From Gracilimonas sp031581265 (GTDB lineage: Bacteria; Bacteroidota; Rhodothermia; Balneolales; Balneolaceae), in contig NZ_JAVLBQ010000002.1 in NCBI RefSeq assembly GCF_031581265.1, forward strand, positions 132,325 to 196,324: a DNA stretch of 64,000 nt, in the 5' to 3' direction. The translations under genes were made by a program, and so were the position numbers. Below are positions 35,608 through 45,365 of the stretch, one piece after another; the stretch's first letter is position 1, and each line of letters begins with the position of its first letter. The notes beneath the pieces are model-generated. The model worked only from the letters and a program-made list of their open reading frames with translations. It did not search any database and was not told the DNA's origin.

Positions 35608-36306
35608 ATGGCCACATTTGGCGTAGTAGTATTCCCCGGCTCCAATTGCGATCACGACGCATACCATGCCATGAAACACGTAATGAATTCCGAAGTCAAG
35701 TTTTTATGGCATAAGGATACCGACCTTTCCGGAATCGACTTTTTAATTGTACCGGGGGGCTTTTCTTATGGTGATTATCTCAGGTCAGGTGCTATAGCTC
35801 GCTTTTCTCCCATAATGCAGGAAGTCATAAAGTTTGCCGAAAATGGAGGCCCTGTGATGGGGATTTGCAACGGATTTCAAATATTGCTTGAGGCAGGACT
35901 CATTCCCGGGGCTATGATGCACAACGAGAAGCTAAAGTTTGTGTGCAAAAATGTATATATCCGAACGGAATCAACGGATAGTCTTTTTACCTCAGGATTA
36001 GAAAAAGGACAGGTGCTCGATATACCGGTCTCTCACGGAGAAGGAAATTATTTTATTGAAGAAGACGGGCTGAAATCACTTCAGGATAACGATCAAATCT
36101 TATTTCGTTATTGTGATGCAGATGGTCAGTTCACAGAAGAAGCCAACTTCAACGGATCGGTAGATCATATTGCTGGCATTTGCAATAAAGGACGAAATGT
36201 CCTGGGCATGATGCCGCACCCCGAGCGAGCCATGGAAAAAATTCTTGGATCTGAAGATGGAAAGCCTATTTTTAAATCTATCCTGAATTCACTTTCCATA
36301 GCCTGA
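35608..36306 (+). CDS. purQ: FGAM synthase glutamine amidotransferase subunit PurQ
   Basis: A 232-residue class I amidotransferase: FPGSNCDHDAYHAM at the N-terminus, VPGGFSYGDYLRSGAIAR, the nucleophile Cys in MGICNGFQILLEAGLIPGA, and the catalytic His/Glu in MMPHPERAME. Supplies ammonia from glutamine to PurL for purine synthesis. Length is normal for stand-alone PurQ. It lies 4 bp after clpS. Confidence 0.96.
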   Translation: MATFGVVVFPGSNCDHDAYHAMKHVMNSEVKFLWHKDTDLSGIDFLIVPGGFSYGDYLRSGAIARFSPIMQEVIKFAENGGPVMGICNGFQILLEAGLIPGAMMHNEKLKFVCKNVYIRTESTDSLFTSGLEKGQVLDIPVSHGEGNYFIEEDGLKSLQDNDQILFRYCDADGQFTEEANFNGSVDHIAGICNKGRNVLGMMPHPERAMEKILGSEDGKPIFKSILNSLSIA

Positions 36307-36313
36307 TTATTTT

Positions 36314-37078
36314 ATGAGCACAGAATCACAACCGGATCTTAAGCTGCACAGCGAAGGCTTGGTAAAGCGTTATCGCAAAAGAACGGTTGTAGATGATGTT
36401 TCTATCAATGTGAAACAAGGAGAAGTGGTGGGGCTTCTTGGTCCTAATGGGGCAGGTAAAACAACGACTTTTTATATGATGGTTGGATTGGTTAAGCCCA
36501 ATGCCGGGAAAATCTTTCTTAATGAAAGAAATCTTACTCGCGAGCCCATGTATAAAAGAGCACGTATGGGAATTGGTTATTTGGCGCAGGAGGCGAGTGT
36601 TTTCAGAAACCTGACGGTACGTGAAAACCTGGAATCGGTACTGCAATTTCTTACCGTGCCTCAAAAAGAAATTAATCGTCGGGTTGATAAGCTTGTAGAA
36701 GAATTTGGGCTTCATAAGGTAGTTGATAGCAAAGGGTATAGCCTTTCCGGGGGGGAAAGACGGCGAACCGAGATCGCCCGCGCCCTTGTTACCGATCCAA
36801 AATTTATCTTATTGGATGAACCATTTGCCGGAGTAGATCCTATAGCGGTTGAAGATATACAGGAAATAGTATCCGGCCTACGCCATCAGAATATTGGGAT
36901 CCTTATTACAGATCACAATGTACATGAAACACTGGCAATTACCGACCGGGCGTATCTTATGTTTGAAGGAAGAATTTTGATGGAAGGCTCAGCCGATCGC
37001 TTAGCTGAAGATGAAAAAGCGAAGAGTTTATATCTTGGAAAACAATTTAAATTAGATCGATATACTTCAGAAGAATAA
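36314..37078 (+). CDS. lptB: LPS export ABC ATPase
   Basis: A 254-residue ABC ATPase: Walker A GLLGPNGAGKTTTFYMMVG, Q-loop region LAQEASVFRNLTVREN, signature YSLSGGERRRTEIARAL, Walker B FILLDEPFAGVDP, switch His in LITDHNVHET. The YLAQEASVFRNLTVREN stretch and the RRRTEIARAL signature are typical of LptB, which powers LPS transport from the inner membrane via LptF/G. No lptF/G or lptA/C partner is in the window. It is 7 bp after purQ. Confidence 0.93.
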   Translation: MSTESQPDLKLHSEGLVKRYRKRTVVDDVSINVKQGEVVGLLGPNGAGKTTTFYMMVGLVKPNAGKIFLNERNLTREPMYKRARMGIGYLAQEASVFRNLTVRENLESVLQFLTVPQKEINRRVDKLVEEFGLHKVVDSKGYSLSGGERRRTEIARALVTDPKFILLDEPFAGVDPIAVEDIQEIVSGLRHQNIGILITDHNVHETLAITDRAYLMFEGRILMEGSADRLAEDEKAKSLYLGKQFKLDRYTSEE

Positions 37079-37087
37079 AATAATCCT

Positions 37088-37408
37088 ATGGAATTGATAA
37101 CAGTTCATGAGCTAAAAGAAAAAAGGGAAAACCAAGAATCATTTCTTTTACTTGATGTCCGGGAACATCATGAGTATTTGGTATCTAATATTGACGGTTT
37201 ACACATTCCTTACGAAAATCTTGAAAGTCGCTTAGATGAAATTGAAGAGCATAAAGAGTCTGAAGTGGTTGTGATGTGTCGTTCAGGGAATACAAGCCAA
37301 GATGCAACTGAAATTCTTGAAAACTCGGGCTTTAAGCATGTATATAGTTTAAAAGGCGGAATGAAACGCTGGGCAAAAGAGATAGATCCTACTTTGCCTG
37401 TGATTTAA
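37088..37408 (+). CDS. Single-domain rhodanese-like sulfurtransferase
   Basis: A 106-residue rhodanese domain: LLDVREHHEYLVSNIDGLHIPYENL, active-site Cys in VVVMCRSGNTS with the CxxxxT/S loop, and the C-terminal HVYSLKGGMKRWAKEID. It moves sulfane sulfur, in this case to an unknown acceptor. It follows lptB by 9 bp and precedes the D-aminoacylase-like gene by 18 bp, so it may ride in the same transcript. Confidence 0.93.
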   Translation: MELITVHELKEKRENQESFLLLDVREHHEYLVSNIDGLHIPYENLESRLDEIEEHKESEVVVMCRSGNTSQDATEILENSGFKHVYSLKGGMKRWAKEIDPTLPVI

Positions 37409-37426
37409 AATCAAAAACATGAAACC

Positions 37427-39160
37427 ATGGCGTCCTTCTCACCAAAAATAAATGCGAAAATCCTTTTTCTGTTAACCTTATTTATTGCTTGGGGAGGATT
37501 GGTTTTGGCACAGAGTAATTCTTACGATGTAATACTGAAAAACGGCCGCATTTTTGACGGCACAGGGAACCCATGGTTTAAAGCTGATATCGCAATAAAA
37601 GATGGAAAAATAGACCGTATAGGTGATCTTGAAAGTGCTTCAGCTTCAGAAGTTATTGACCTTAAAGGATTATACGTTTCTCCGGGATTTATTGATATTC
37701 ATTCCCATGCCTACGGTCCTATTGCATTAGAGGGTGGTATTGCTTCTGATGATGTGAGAAGGCGACAAGCTCCTAATCTTATTTCGCAAGGTATTACTAC
37801 TATAATTGGCAATCACGATGGACGGTCGGTTGATGAACCTTTTGATCAGCAGCTGGAAAACCTTGAATCAATGGGAATTGGGGTGAATACCGGGTTGTTG
37901 GTGGGCCATAATACCATTCGCAGAAAAGCATTAGGTGAAAATTATCGACGATTGGCTACTGAAAGCGAAATTATGGATATGAGGAATCAAGTTAGGGAAG
38001 CGATGCAAGAAGGTGCTTTTGGAATGTCTGCCGGACTTGAATACGTTCCCGGCCGATGGAGTAATACTGAGGAAGTTGTGGCTTTAGTTAAAGAAATAGT
38101 ACCTTACAATGGCGTTTATATTTCTCATCAACGAAGTGAAGCAAAAACACCAATGCTTTGGCTGCCAAGTGATGAAAATCCCAACCCACCCACGCTTTTA
38201 GATGCGGTTGAAGAAACCATAGAAATAGGTGAGAAAACCGGAGCTACGGTGGTAGCTTCTCACCTAAAGTCCCGAGGATCAAATTATTGGGGAGGAAGTG
38301 GGGCAGCAATATCATTGGTTGAGCAGGCAAGGAAAAGAGGGGTTCCGATTTACGCAGATCAATATCCTTACAACACCAGTGGCAGTGATGGTAGTACCGT
38401 TTTAATTCCCCGATGGGCCTTTGATTTTGATGAATTTGGAATAGAAAGAGAAGAGGAACCCGACTTCAGTCTGCCGGTAAAAGAAGCCCTACAAGATGAA
38501 GAATTGAGAGAGACCTTATACAAAGATATTACTCACTCCATGAAATACAGGGGTGGGGCTGAACGAATCGTGGTTTTCGAATATCCCGATTCTTCTTATA
38601 TCGGTAAAAATATTGCTGAGTTGTCCCAAATGCATAAGATCTCAAATGTAGAGATGGTTTTAAAACTTCAACAAGATGGCTTTAAAAACAGACCCGGTGG
38701 CGTAAGGCTTCGAAGCTTCTCTATGCACCAAGACGACCTTGATGCTATTGCAAAAACAGACTGGACGGCTACCACTACCGATGGCATGATTACTTTACCT
38801 GAAGATGGCCCGGATATTCATGCACGATATTACGGCACGTTCACACGTAAAATTCATAAATTTGCTTTGACAGATGGAACAATCAGTGTTCCTGATGCCA
38901 TAAGGTCCTCCACATCACTTCCCGCTCAAATAATGGGGATACAAAACAGAGGATTAATCGAGGAAGGATATTATGCTGATATCGTGGTTTTTGATATGAA
39001 TACCATTCAAGATAGATCAACATTTTTTGACCCACATCAGTATTCAACAGGTATTAGGCATGTTTTCATTAATGGAGAACAAGCTTATGCTGGTGGAAAA
39101 TTTACCAATGCCTTATTAGGCAAGGCTCTGACTCCTCAAAATTCATCCTTAGAAAAGTAA
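37427..39160 (+). CDS. Exported N-acyl-D-amino-acid deacylase-like amidohydrolase
   Basis: A 577-residue amidohydrolase-superfamily protein with a signal peptide (about 12-29, LFLLTLFIAWGGLVLAQ). Motifs: GRIFDGTGNPWFKADIAIKDGKIDRIGDL, metal-binding FIDIHSHAYG, LEYVPGRWSNTEEVVAL, YISHQRSEA, ADQYPYNTSGS, and the C-terminal GLIEEGYYADIVVFD. D-aminoacylases and related dihydropyrimidinase-like enzymes have these motifs; the export signal suggests periplasmic hydrolysis of N-acylated amino acids. Substrate is not shown. Confidence 0.85.
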   Translation: MASFSPKINAKILFLLTLFIAWGGLVLAQSNSYDVILKNGRIFDGTGNPWFKADIAIKDGKIDRIGDLESASASEVIDLKGLYVSPGFIDIHSHAYGPIALEGGIASDDVRRRQAPNLISQGITTIIGNHDGRSVDEPFDQQLENLESMGIGVNTGLLVGHNTIRRKALGENYRRLATESEIMDMRNQVREAMQEGAFGMSAGLEYVPGRWSNTEEVVALVKEIVPYNGVYISHQRSEAKTPMLWLPSDENPNPPTLLDAVEETIEIGEKTGATVVASHLKSRGSNYWGGSGAAISLVEQARKRGVPIYADQYPYNTSGSDGSTVLIPRWAFDFDEFGIEREEEPDFSLPVKEALQDEELRETLYKDITHSMKYRGGAERIVVFEYPDSSYIGKNIAELSQMHKISNVEMVLKLQQDGFKNRPGGVRLRSFSMHQDDLDAIAKTDWTATTTDGMITLPEDGPDIHARYYGTFTRKIHKFALTDGTISVPDAIRSSTSLPAQIMGIQNRGLIEEGYYADIVVFDMNTIQDRSTFFDPHQYSTGIRHVFINGEQAYAGGKFTNALLGKALTPQNSSLEK

Positions 39161-39189
39161 AATAAGGTATCAGTGACGTAGGGAAATCA

Positions 39190-40395
39190 TTAAGCCAGGG
39201 CAGCAATTTGGTTTAGAAGCTCTTGGTTGCTGTCCGTATTCTTTAGGACCTTAAGAAGCCCAAGCATAGATTCTTTGGGTGATTTTTTCAGAAGATACCT
39301 TCTCACCATATTTCGCTCCTCTAAAGAATCAGTAATGAATTTGTGCTCATTTCGGGTACCTGAAGCTTGAATATTTATAGCAGGATATATTCGGTCGTTA
39401 GCCAACTCACGGTCCAAAACCAACTCCATATTTCCGGTTCCTTTGAACTCTTCAAAAATGAGATCATCCATTCTGGAGTTTGTTTCAACCAGGCAAGTTG
39501 CAATAATGGTAAGTGAGCCGCCGCCTTCAATTTTCCGTGCTGAACCAAAAATTTTCTTAGGAATTTCAAGTGCCCTTATATCTAATCCACCTGATAGCGT
39601 GCGCCCGCTATTGGATTGAATGGCATTGTAAGCTCTTCCTAACCGCGTAAGTGAGTCAATGAGTAGTACGGAGTCTTCACCCATCTCGGCTTTCCGTTTG
39701 GCATAACCAAGAGCCATTTCAGTAATTCTGATATGGCTTTGTGTTTGCTTGTCGTTTGAAGAGGCAAATACTTCTGCCTGCGTAGATCTGATAAAATCGG
39801 TGACCTCTTCAGGACGCTCATCAACAAGTAATACGCTTACATGAATGTCATCATAATTATCTTTAAGAGTTCGGGCAATTTTTTTCAATAATACAGTTTT
39901 TCCGGTTCGGGGAGGTGCAACGATAAGCGAGCGTTGCCCCTTTCCAATGGGAGCCACCAAATCCATAACCCGCATCTCTACATCATCGGCATTAAACCCA
40001 AGTTTTATCCAGTCAACAGGCATGATGGGTGTTTGTCTTTCAAAACGGCTTGATTTGGTCCAGGCTTCAACAGGCCGGCCATTTACAATTTCAACAGAAG
40101 AAACATGTTTATGCCCCTGATTATCCTCCTCAAACTCTCCTTCCAATACAAGACCAGGTCTGAGTTCTAAATCTTTAACTTCTTCAGGTTTTAGAAAGGG
40201 ATCTTTTGGGTTGTAGGAAAACTCATAATCCAATTTCCGGATAAAGCCCCACCCCTTTTCATTTATCTCAAGAACTCCGGCATACCGTCCGGCAACACCT
40301 TGATTATTCTTCCAATGAAACTTTGGAATAAAGACATTCCCTTTACTGCGGCTATTACGATTCTTGTTTTTTTTATAATTTTTTTTGCGTGCCAT
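39190..40395 (-). CDS. rho: Transcription termination factor Rho
   Basis: A 401-residue RNA-dependent helicase that ends transcription. It starts with a short basic tail (ARKKNYKKNKNRNSRSKGN) instead of the SAP-like N-terminal domain. A cold-shock-type RNA-binding fold follows (GVLEINEKGWGFIRKL), then the ATPase with VAPPRTGKTVLLKKIA, LLVDERPEEVTDF, LLIDSLTRLGRAYN and RTLSGGLDIRALEIPKKIFGSARKIE. I chose ATG 40395 because upstream codons of the longer frame show no homology-like sequence. Length is just below the 419 of E. coli. Confidence 0.95.
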   Translation of the reverse strand: MARKKNYKKNKNRNSRSKGNVFIPKFHWKNNQGVAGRYAGVLEINEKGWGFIRKLDYEFSYNPKDPFLKPEEVKDLELRPGLVLEGEFEEDNQGHKHVSSVEIVNGRPVEAWTKSSRFERQTPIMPVDWIKLGFNADDVEMRVMDLVAPIGKGQRSLIVAPPRTGKTVLLKKIARTLKDNYDDIHVSVLLVDERPEEVTDFIRSTQAEVFASSNDKQTQSHIRITEMALGYAKRKAEMGEDSVLLIDSLTRLGRAYNAIQSNSGRTLSGGLDIRALEIPKKIFGSARKIEGGGSLTIIATCLVETNSRMDDLIFEEFKGTGNMELVLDRELANDRIYPAINIQASGTRNEHKFITDSLEERNMVRRYLLKKSPKESMLGLLKVLKNTDSNQELLNQIAALA

Positions 40396-40564
40396 GTACT
40401 TGATGCGTGTTGTTAAATCCTTCTCCCGATTGAATATCGAAGTGTTAAAACAGAAATGTTTGTGAATTAAAAGAGAGAGGAGAGAAAAAAGATGCGGATT
40501 AATTATCCGCATCTAAAATAATTAGTGGATAAGAAAAGATACAAATGTTTTTATTGATAGCAAA

Positions 40565-41899
40565 TTAGCGAACGGTTGTTGTTTCGTTGATCCAGCTGTA
40601 ACAAGCTTTAAGAGAGCCATCAATTTGAATTTCTTGTCCATCTTCTAAATTTAGTGTTAAAAACTTATCCTCTGTAGATGGAGTCACCGCCTCATAAGAT
40701 GAGAGCTGACTGTTCACGGTATTTGTTACAGAAGAGTCAACTTGTTTGGCTTTATTCAAGTAGTCAATTATTAGCCAGTATACCACTCTGTCTTTGGGCT
40801 CTAAACTGGATTCTTCTGTACAATTAGTAATAGCTTCGCTGTAGATGGTACCCATTTTTATATAAGAAGTACCATTGTTTGGATCTATCTCTATTGCTCT
40901 TCGAACATACTCTCTGGCTGTTTCTAATCTGTCAGAACTGATATACATATCTGCCATGCTTAGATATAGAGTTTCTCGTTGAGAGTCATCTGAAGCACGA
41001 TCCAATGCTTGTTGGTAATATTTTATAGCCTCATTATAGTTGGCGTTACTCTTGGCTAAATCACCTAAATCCAAAGCACTTTCGTAGGTTGGTTCAAGCT
41101 CATTGAGCTTAACTTTTACCTCCTTCAGCTTTTCACGGTCACCGGTGCCCTCATAAGCTTGTTCGAGTGCTTTCCATGCATCAATATCATTTGGGTCTTC
41201 TTCGACCATTGGAGAGAAGTATGCAATTTGCTCTTCCGGAGAACCGAGAATCTCCTGTTGTTTCTCCTCGATGAAATTTAAAATATCTCCACTGGCATGT
41301 GGTTTAGTTAAGTCAATAAGCTCTTGTGCATCTTCAACTCTATCCTGCCTTACAGCGTTATTAAGAGCTTGACGTAAATAATACCCATCGCCCATAGTTG
41401 TAGCTCTTTCAGGGTTGAGATGAATAAGCGTTTCATAATCTGAGTAGGCTTTTTGAAGGCCATCTTCAATTTCGTTGTAATTTTGCTGGAAGAAACGGCC
41501 TCGTTTAAAGATAAGATCAAATTCTTCTTCCTGGTCATCTCCAAAAAGGTCTAAAGCCCGGTTTATCAAAATTCGGGCAGTATCTATATAAGCGGCTTTT
41601 TCGGTAGGGTCTTCTTTGGAGCGTCCCATTTCAGAATAGATGTTAATCATTCTGTTGTACTGAGTATTCAGTTTAAATGCTGAATATCCTTCAATAGTCT
41701 CAGGGTTAGAACAAATGATCCACCTACCATATTTAAGCGCTAAGTCATAATCCCCGTTTTTATAATTTTCTTGAAAAATAGAATAGGCAGGTAATTGACC
41801 TAACCCACTGGGCGGCTCTTCCTGGCAATCATCAAATTGAGCAAAAGCAAGGGGGACGCTAACAAAAAATATCCACAAAAGCGTTATTATTTTTTTCAT
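40565..41899 (-). CDS. Exported TPR-repeat protein
   Basis: A 444-residue protein with a signal peptide (ITLLWIFFVSVPLAFAQ) and tetratricopeptide repeats: YKNGDYDLALKYGRW, DPNDIDAWKALEQAYEGTGD, NYNEAIKYYQQALDRA, RLETAREYVRRAIEIDPNN. The C-terminal end (about 390-444) is less repeat-like. It is the last gene of the minus-strand envelope cluster, 76 bp after the outer-membrane protein gene. It may scaffold an envelope complex; nothing more specific is visible. Confidence 0.8.
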   Translation of the reverse strand: MKKIITLLWIFFVSVPLAFAQFDDCQEEPPSGLGQLPAYSIFQENYKNGDYDLALKYGRWIICSNPETIEGYSAFKLNTQYNRMINIYSEMGRSKEDPTEKAAYIDTARILINRALDLFGDDQEEEFDLIFKRGRFFQQNYNEIEDGLQKAYSDYETLIHLNPERATTMGDGYYLRQALNNAVRQDRVEDAQELIDLTKPHASGDILNFIEEKQQEILGSPEEQIAYFSPMVEEDPNDIDAWKALEQAYEGTGDREKLKEVKVKLNELEPTYESALDLGDLAKSNANYNEAIKYYQQALDRASDDSQRETLYLSMADMYISSDRLETAREYVRRAIEIDPNNGTSYIKMGTIYSEAITNCTEESSLEPKDRVVYWLIIDYLNKAKQVDSSVTNTVNSQLSSYEAVTPSTEDKFLTLNLEDGQEIQIDGSLKACYSWINETTTVR

Positions 41900-41975
41900 C
41901 GGTCTTGATATTATTAATCCTGTTGGTCTATAAAACTCAGCAGAATATTGATTTATTATGTTTTAATAGTTTTTG

Positions 41976-43292
41976 TTAATTCAATTTGGGTCTGAAAAAC
42001 ATGAGTTCAGTCAAGTTAACAGATAAGTTAAGGGCCCAAATTTTTTCTCTAACAAGGTTATTAGAGGTAGTGCCACGTAATCCGTATTGGGCACTGATGT
42101 CAATAGTTGAATTAGAAAAGGGGGAAATTATTCCTAAACCGGCAGAAAACCAAAGGGTATTAATATCATCTCCCTGAAAACTCAGATGACCCGAGTCAAA
42201 TGAAACCCCACCACTATATCTGAAATTAGATAAAAAACTCGTTGAGTTCGTTTTGTAGGGGTGATACTCAGCACCAAGGCCTAATTTGGTACGATCTGAT
42301 AGTTCAAGAGATTGAGTATTAGAGTTTATGGAAGATTCAGCTTCGCTCCACGTTTGTAACTTACCTTCTAACGATATATTGAAAAGGTTTGAAGGATAAT
42401 ATGTAACTCCACCGGTCCATTCAGCAGGTAATTTAGCCCCTAATCCGGATTGTTCGTTGAGTGTCACTTCGCGGTCTCGGCCATTAACTTGTTTAGTACT
42501 TACAATCTTTTCATCAACAGAAATTTCTACCGGTAAAATAAAAGAAGACCCAATAGTAATTCTGTCGTCAGAGCTAATGATATTTTGAAATGAAAGCAAA
42601 GCTCCAAAACGATGGCTAAAAGATGAACCGGTTATTTTATTACTGATGGTGGTGTTACCGTAGTCAATTCGGTCGAAAAAAGCATTATTTATTGTTTTTT
42701 GAGAAACAAATGCTAATGACGGAGCATAACCAAAGGCAAAGTTTTTATTAATAGTCCAGCCAAAACCAATTTCTAACTTGTTTACCCCACCAGATCCGGT
42801 TGTTTCAGTTCTGTAGTTTATAGTGTCGTCTTCCGGAGTTACGATAGTGTTGGTGGTATTTGTGAACTGATAATTGGAGCGTGTTACAGGGTATAAAGAG
42901 GCTGATATACCAAATTTTTCTCTATAAATAGGCAACGTTAATTGTAGGTAGTTTGCTTGAAGAGAAGAGTTTTCGTTAGCAGTATTATTGTCCGAAGAAT
43001 TAAACTTCGAAAACAAAAAACCTGATGATGTTGTAGTCAGCACATTTTTCCCCCACAGAGCCGGATTGTATAAGCTATTTGATTGAGAGTTATCTAATGA
43101 AACACCTGGAATACCTAAACCCAACTCTCTGGCTGTATTGTTATCAGTTGGGAAACCAAGGCCAAAGAGTGAGTAAAAGGACCCCCCTTTACTTTTACTG
43201 CTGGAGTCGTCTTGTGCAAATACTGATGATGCAGCAAAGATTGAGATTACAATTGCTAAACTTAAAAAGCTATGAATGTTAATTTTCTTCAT
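41976..43292 (-). CDS. Outer-membrane beta-barrel protein, unknown function
   Basis: A 438-residue exported protein: signal peptide (SLAIVISIFAASSVFAQ), then a FadL/PorV-like opening (GGSFYSLFGLGFPTDNNTARELGLGIPGVS; SNSLYNPALWG) and a long barrel with alternating residues, with a C-terminal LSVNLTELMFFRPKLN. Similar proteins act in Bacteroidota as lipid or hydrophobe channels, but this is only a fold resemblance. Its start overlaps the end of the lipoprotein gene by 14 bp, so the two are translationally coupled. Confidence 0.75.
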   Translation of the reverse strand: MKKINIHSFLSLAIVISIFAASSVFAQDDSSSKSKGGSFYSLFGLGFPTDNNTARELGLGIPGVSLDNSQSNSLYNPALWGKNVLTTTSSGFLFSKFNSSDNNTANENSSLQANYLQLTLPIYREKFGISASLYPVTRSNYQFTNTTNTIVTPEDDTINYRTETTGSGGVNKLEIGFGWTINKNFAFGYAPSLAFVSQKTINNAFFDRIDYGNTTISNKITGSSFSHRFGALLSFQNIISSDDRITIGSSFILPVEISVDEKIVSTKQVNGRDREVTLNEQSGLGAKLPAEWTGGVTYYPSNLFNISLEGKLQTWSEAESSINSNTQSLELSDRTKLGLGAEYHPYKTNSTSFLSNFRYSGGVSFDSGHLSFQGDDINTLWFSAGLGIISPFSNSTIDISAQYGLRGTTSNNLVREKIWALNLSVNLTELMFFRPKLN

Positions 43293-44499
43293 TCACTATA
43301 TAGGTAATTATTAATTTTGGTTTTTTATGTGAAGGTGCTTCAGAATTGAATATTAAAGTTGAACGGAGAATGCCTGAACTTGAACCTATCCCAACAATCA
43401 TTTCGTTCTGTTCTTCTTCGCCATACAAAGCATTGTTTACGAAAGTATTGACAGGTGCTTTAAAGTAAGCACTGTCTTCAATAATGGGGGCAATAAAGTC
43501 GGGGTCGGTAAGCTGATATTCAAAGACATCATCGTCGACGGTTCGCTGGTTTAAACCCAATAAGTTTATATTAGGCCTGTAATGATTAACCGGCAAAGAG
43601 TTTTGAAGATTTTCTTCAGCTGAATAAAAAATCAATTCTGATTTTATAATATTAGAGGAAGAATGTTTCTGTTTTAACTCTTCTGTAGGAAAAACAATTC
43701 TCATGGCACTTTCCATAGTGGTATGTAAAGGGAAAGCACCCTCGGTTTGAGGTACATTAGAACGATTTATGCTATAAGCCCAATTATTAAGAGGCACAGA
43801 AGCAGTATCAGTTTGATCCTCATTCAAAATTAGAAAACGAGTTTCTGAAGCGTTGGGGAAATCAATTTTGCCTGAGCTACCCGTCGGCACAATGGCTAAA
43901 CCATGAAATTCATATTGGTATAAAGAATCCGCATTGTCTTCTTCGTTATTTAAATATGAGGCATACTTATCTTTCCATGAATCAGCAAGATCAATAAGGA
44001 TGTTTTTTTCACTGCCAACCTGGAACTGACCTATTAAATTTGCTTCATTGTAATCTAATTCATCATTTACCCGATGTGAAGTTCCTCTCCAAAGAGAGGT
44101 AATCTCATACACTGAAAATGAGGCAGTACCGAGTGTGTCTCCGTAAGTTTGAGCGCTGTCAAGTCCAACTTCAAGCTTCATAGAAAAGTTGTTTCCCTCT
44201 ATTTCTAAACTATCAGGAATATTGGGGTTTCTAATAGGTCTAACGAAAGTTGTGGCATCAATATCACCAAATATTTGATCATTATATTTTCCCATTGCCA
44301 TAAAAGGAAAATTTCCTGAGTACCCATCCTCAAAATTTAATACAGAGGTGTTTTTAACCTCTAAGGTATCGAAGGTAACAACAGGAGAGTTTGTGAAATC
44401 ATCACCAACGCTCCCCGGGTTTTCACAGCCGTTAAAAATTAAAATTAGTGCAAATAGCGCCGTGTATAAGGAAGTGAGGCCCTTATTTCTTCTGGTCAT
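43279..44499 (-). CDS. DUF4270-like lipoprotein
   Basis: A 406-residue lipoprotein (signal, then FNGC at about Cys25; the following GSVGDDF and PFMAMGKYNDQIFGDIDA resemble the DUF4270 opening). The remainder is beta-rich (FSVYEITSLWRGTSHRVND, SGILRSTLIFNSEAPSHKKPKLIITYI). It lies next to the glgA-like gene, a neighbourhood I recall for DUF4270 in Bacteroidota. Function is unknown; an extracellular or surface role is plausible. It overlaps the barrel gene by 14 bp. Confidence 0.7.
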   Translation of the reverse strand: MTRRNKGLTSLYTALFALILIFNGCENPGSVGDDFTNSPVVTFDTLEVKNTSVLNFEDGYSGNFPFMAMGKYNDQIFGDIDATTFVRPIRNPNIPDSLEIEGNNFSMKLEVGLDSAQTYGDTLGTASFSVYEITSLWRGTSHRVNDELDYNEANLIGQFQVGSEKNILIDLADSWKDKYASYLNNEEDNADSLYQYEFHGLAIVPTGSSGKIDFPNASETRFLILNEDQTDTASVPLNNWAYSINRSNVPQTEGAFPLHTTMESAMRIVFPTEELKQKHSSSNIIKSELIFYSAEENLQNSLPVNHYRPNINLLGLNQRTVDDDVFEYQLTDPDFIAPIIEDSAYFKAPVNTFVNNALYGEEEQNEMIVGIGSSSGILRSTLIFNSEAPSHKKPKLIITYIVNEEN

Positions 44500-44532
44500 T
44501 AAAATATATTTAAAATGTTCTCTATCTATCTA

Positions 44533-45336
44533 TTATTCAGCGTCGGATATCGTCCGATAATATTCGGCAAATTTATCGGAGACATCTTCCGGGGAGCCTT
44601 GAATTTTCTCAGGCTTAATTCCCAGTTCATCAAAGATATCATCGAATTCATCTTTTAGATAATTACCCGTAACCACATGATCACTGTATTTGAGCCCGAG
44701 TTTGAGCAAATCAACTTTGCCCTCCTCAGTCAAATTGTCGATATCAGTATCAGCGGGTAATCCGAGAAGTTCTAATACCCGTGCAGAGTCTGAATCTCCC
44801 TCGTTAATAGGGTGATGCAGATTGTACACAATCTTAGTATTCTGAAAAATCTTCTCATCTTTATATAAAGTTTTCACTAAAAGCGGAGTCAATCCGGCCG
44901 GCCAGTCGTGACAATGAATAATGTCCGGTTCCCAGCCGAGCTTAATAACTGTTTCGAGCACTCCTTTATTGTAGAATGCCAACCGCTCATCGTTATCTTC
45001 ATAAAATTCTTCTGAATCTGGTTTTCTGAATAGTCCTTTTCTCTTGAAATAAGTGTCGTTGTCTAAGAAATAAACCTGCAGTTTAGCATTGGGGATACTT
45101 GCCACTTTAATTTTCATCGTCTCGATTGTATCCCCCACTTTAACCTCTATACCGGAAAGTCGAATTACTTCATGTAATCGATTTCTGCGGTCATTAATGG
45201 ATCCATACTTGGGAAGTAAGATGCGGATCTCAAACCCTTTGTCTTGAAGTGAAGCAGGCAAAAACCGAAGTAAATCGGCTGTATAAGTCATGCGTGCAAA
45301 TGGGGAAATTTCTGCGGCAACGTAAAGAATTTTCAT
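44533..45336 (-). CDS. Short glycogen-synthase-like protein (GT5 N-terminal domain only)
   Basis: A 267-residue homologue of the N-terminal GT5 domain (starch synthase catalytic domain). It begins KILYVAAEISPFARMTYTADLL, and has EIRILLPKYGSINDRRNRLHEVIRLSG, YFLDNDTYFKRKGLF, DNDERLAFYNKGVLE, PDIIHCHDWPAGLTPLLVKTLY. Full glycogen synthases (about 480 residues) have KxGG at the nucleotide-sugar site and a C-terminal GT1 domain; both are absent. This is the known short type found in Bacteroidota. Its activity is uncertain, and it may bind or regulate. Neighbours glgB, malQ and comA. Confidence 0.8.
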   Translation of the reverse strand: MKILYVAAEISPFARMTYTADLLRFLPASLQDKGFEIRILLPKYGSINDRRNRLHEVIRLSGIEVKVGDTIETMKIKVASIPNAKLQVYFLDNDTYFKRKGLFRKPDSEEFYEDNDERLAFYNKGVLETVIKLGWEPDIIHCHDWPAGLTPLLVKTLYKDEKIFQNTKIVYNLHHPINEGDSDSARVLELLGLPADTDIDNLTEEGKVDLLKLGLKYSDHVVTGNYLKDEFDDIFDELGIKPEKIQGSPEDVSDKFAEYYRTISDAE

Positions 45337-45365
45337 AGATATGTGCTCTCAGTGATTACTCTGGT

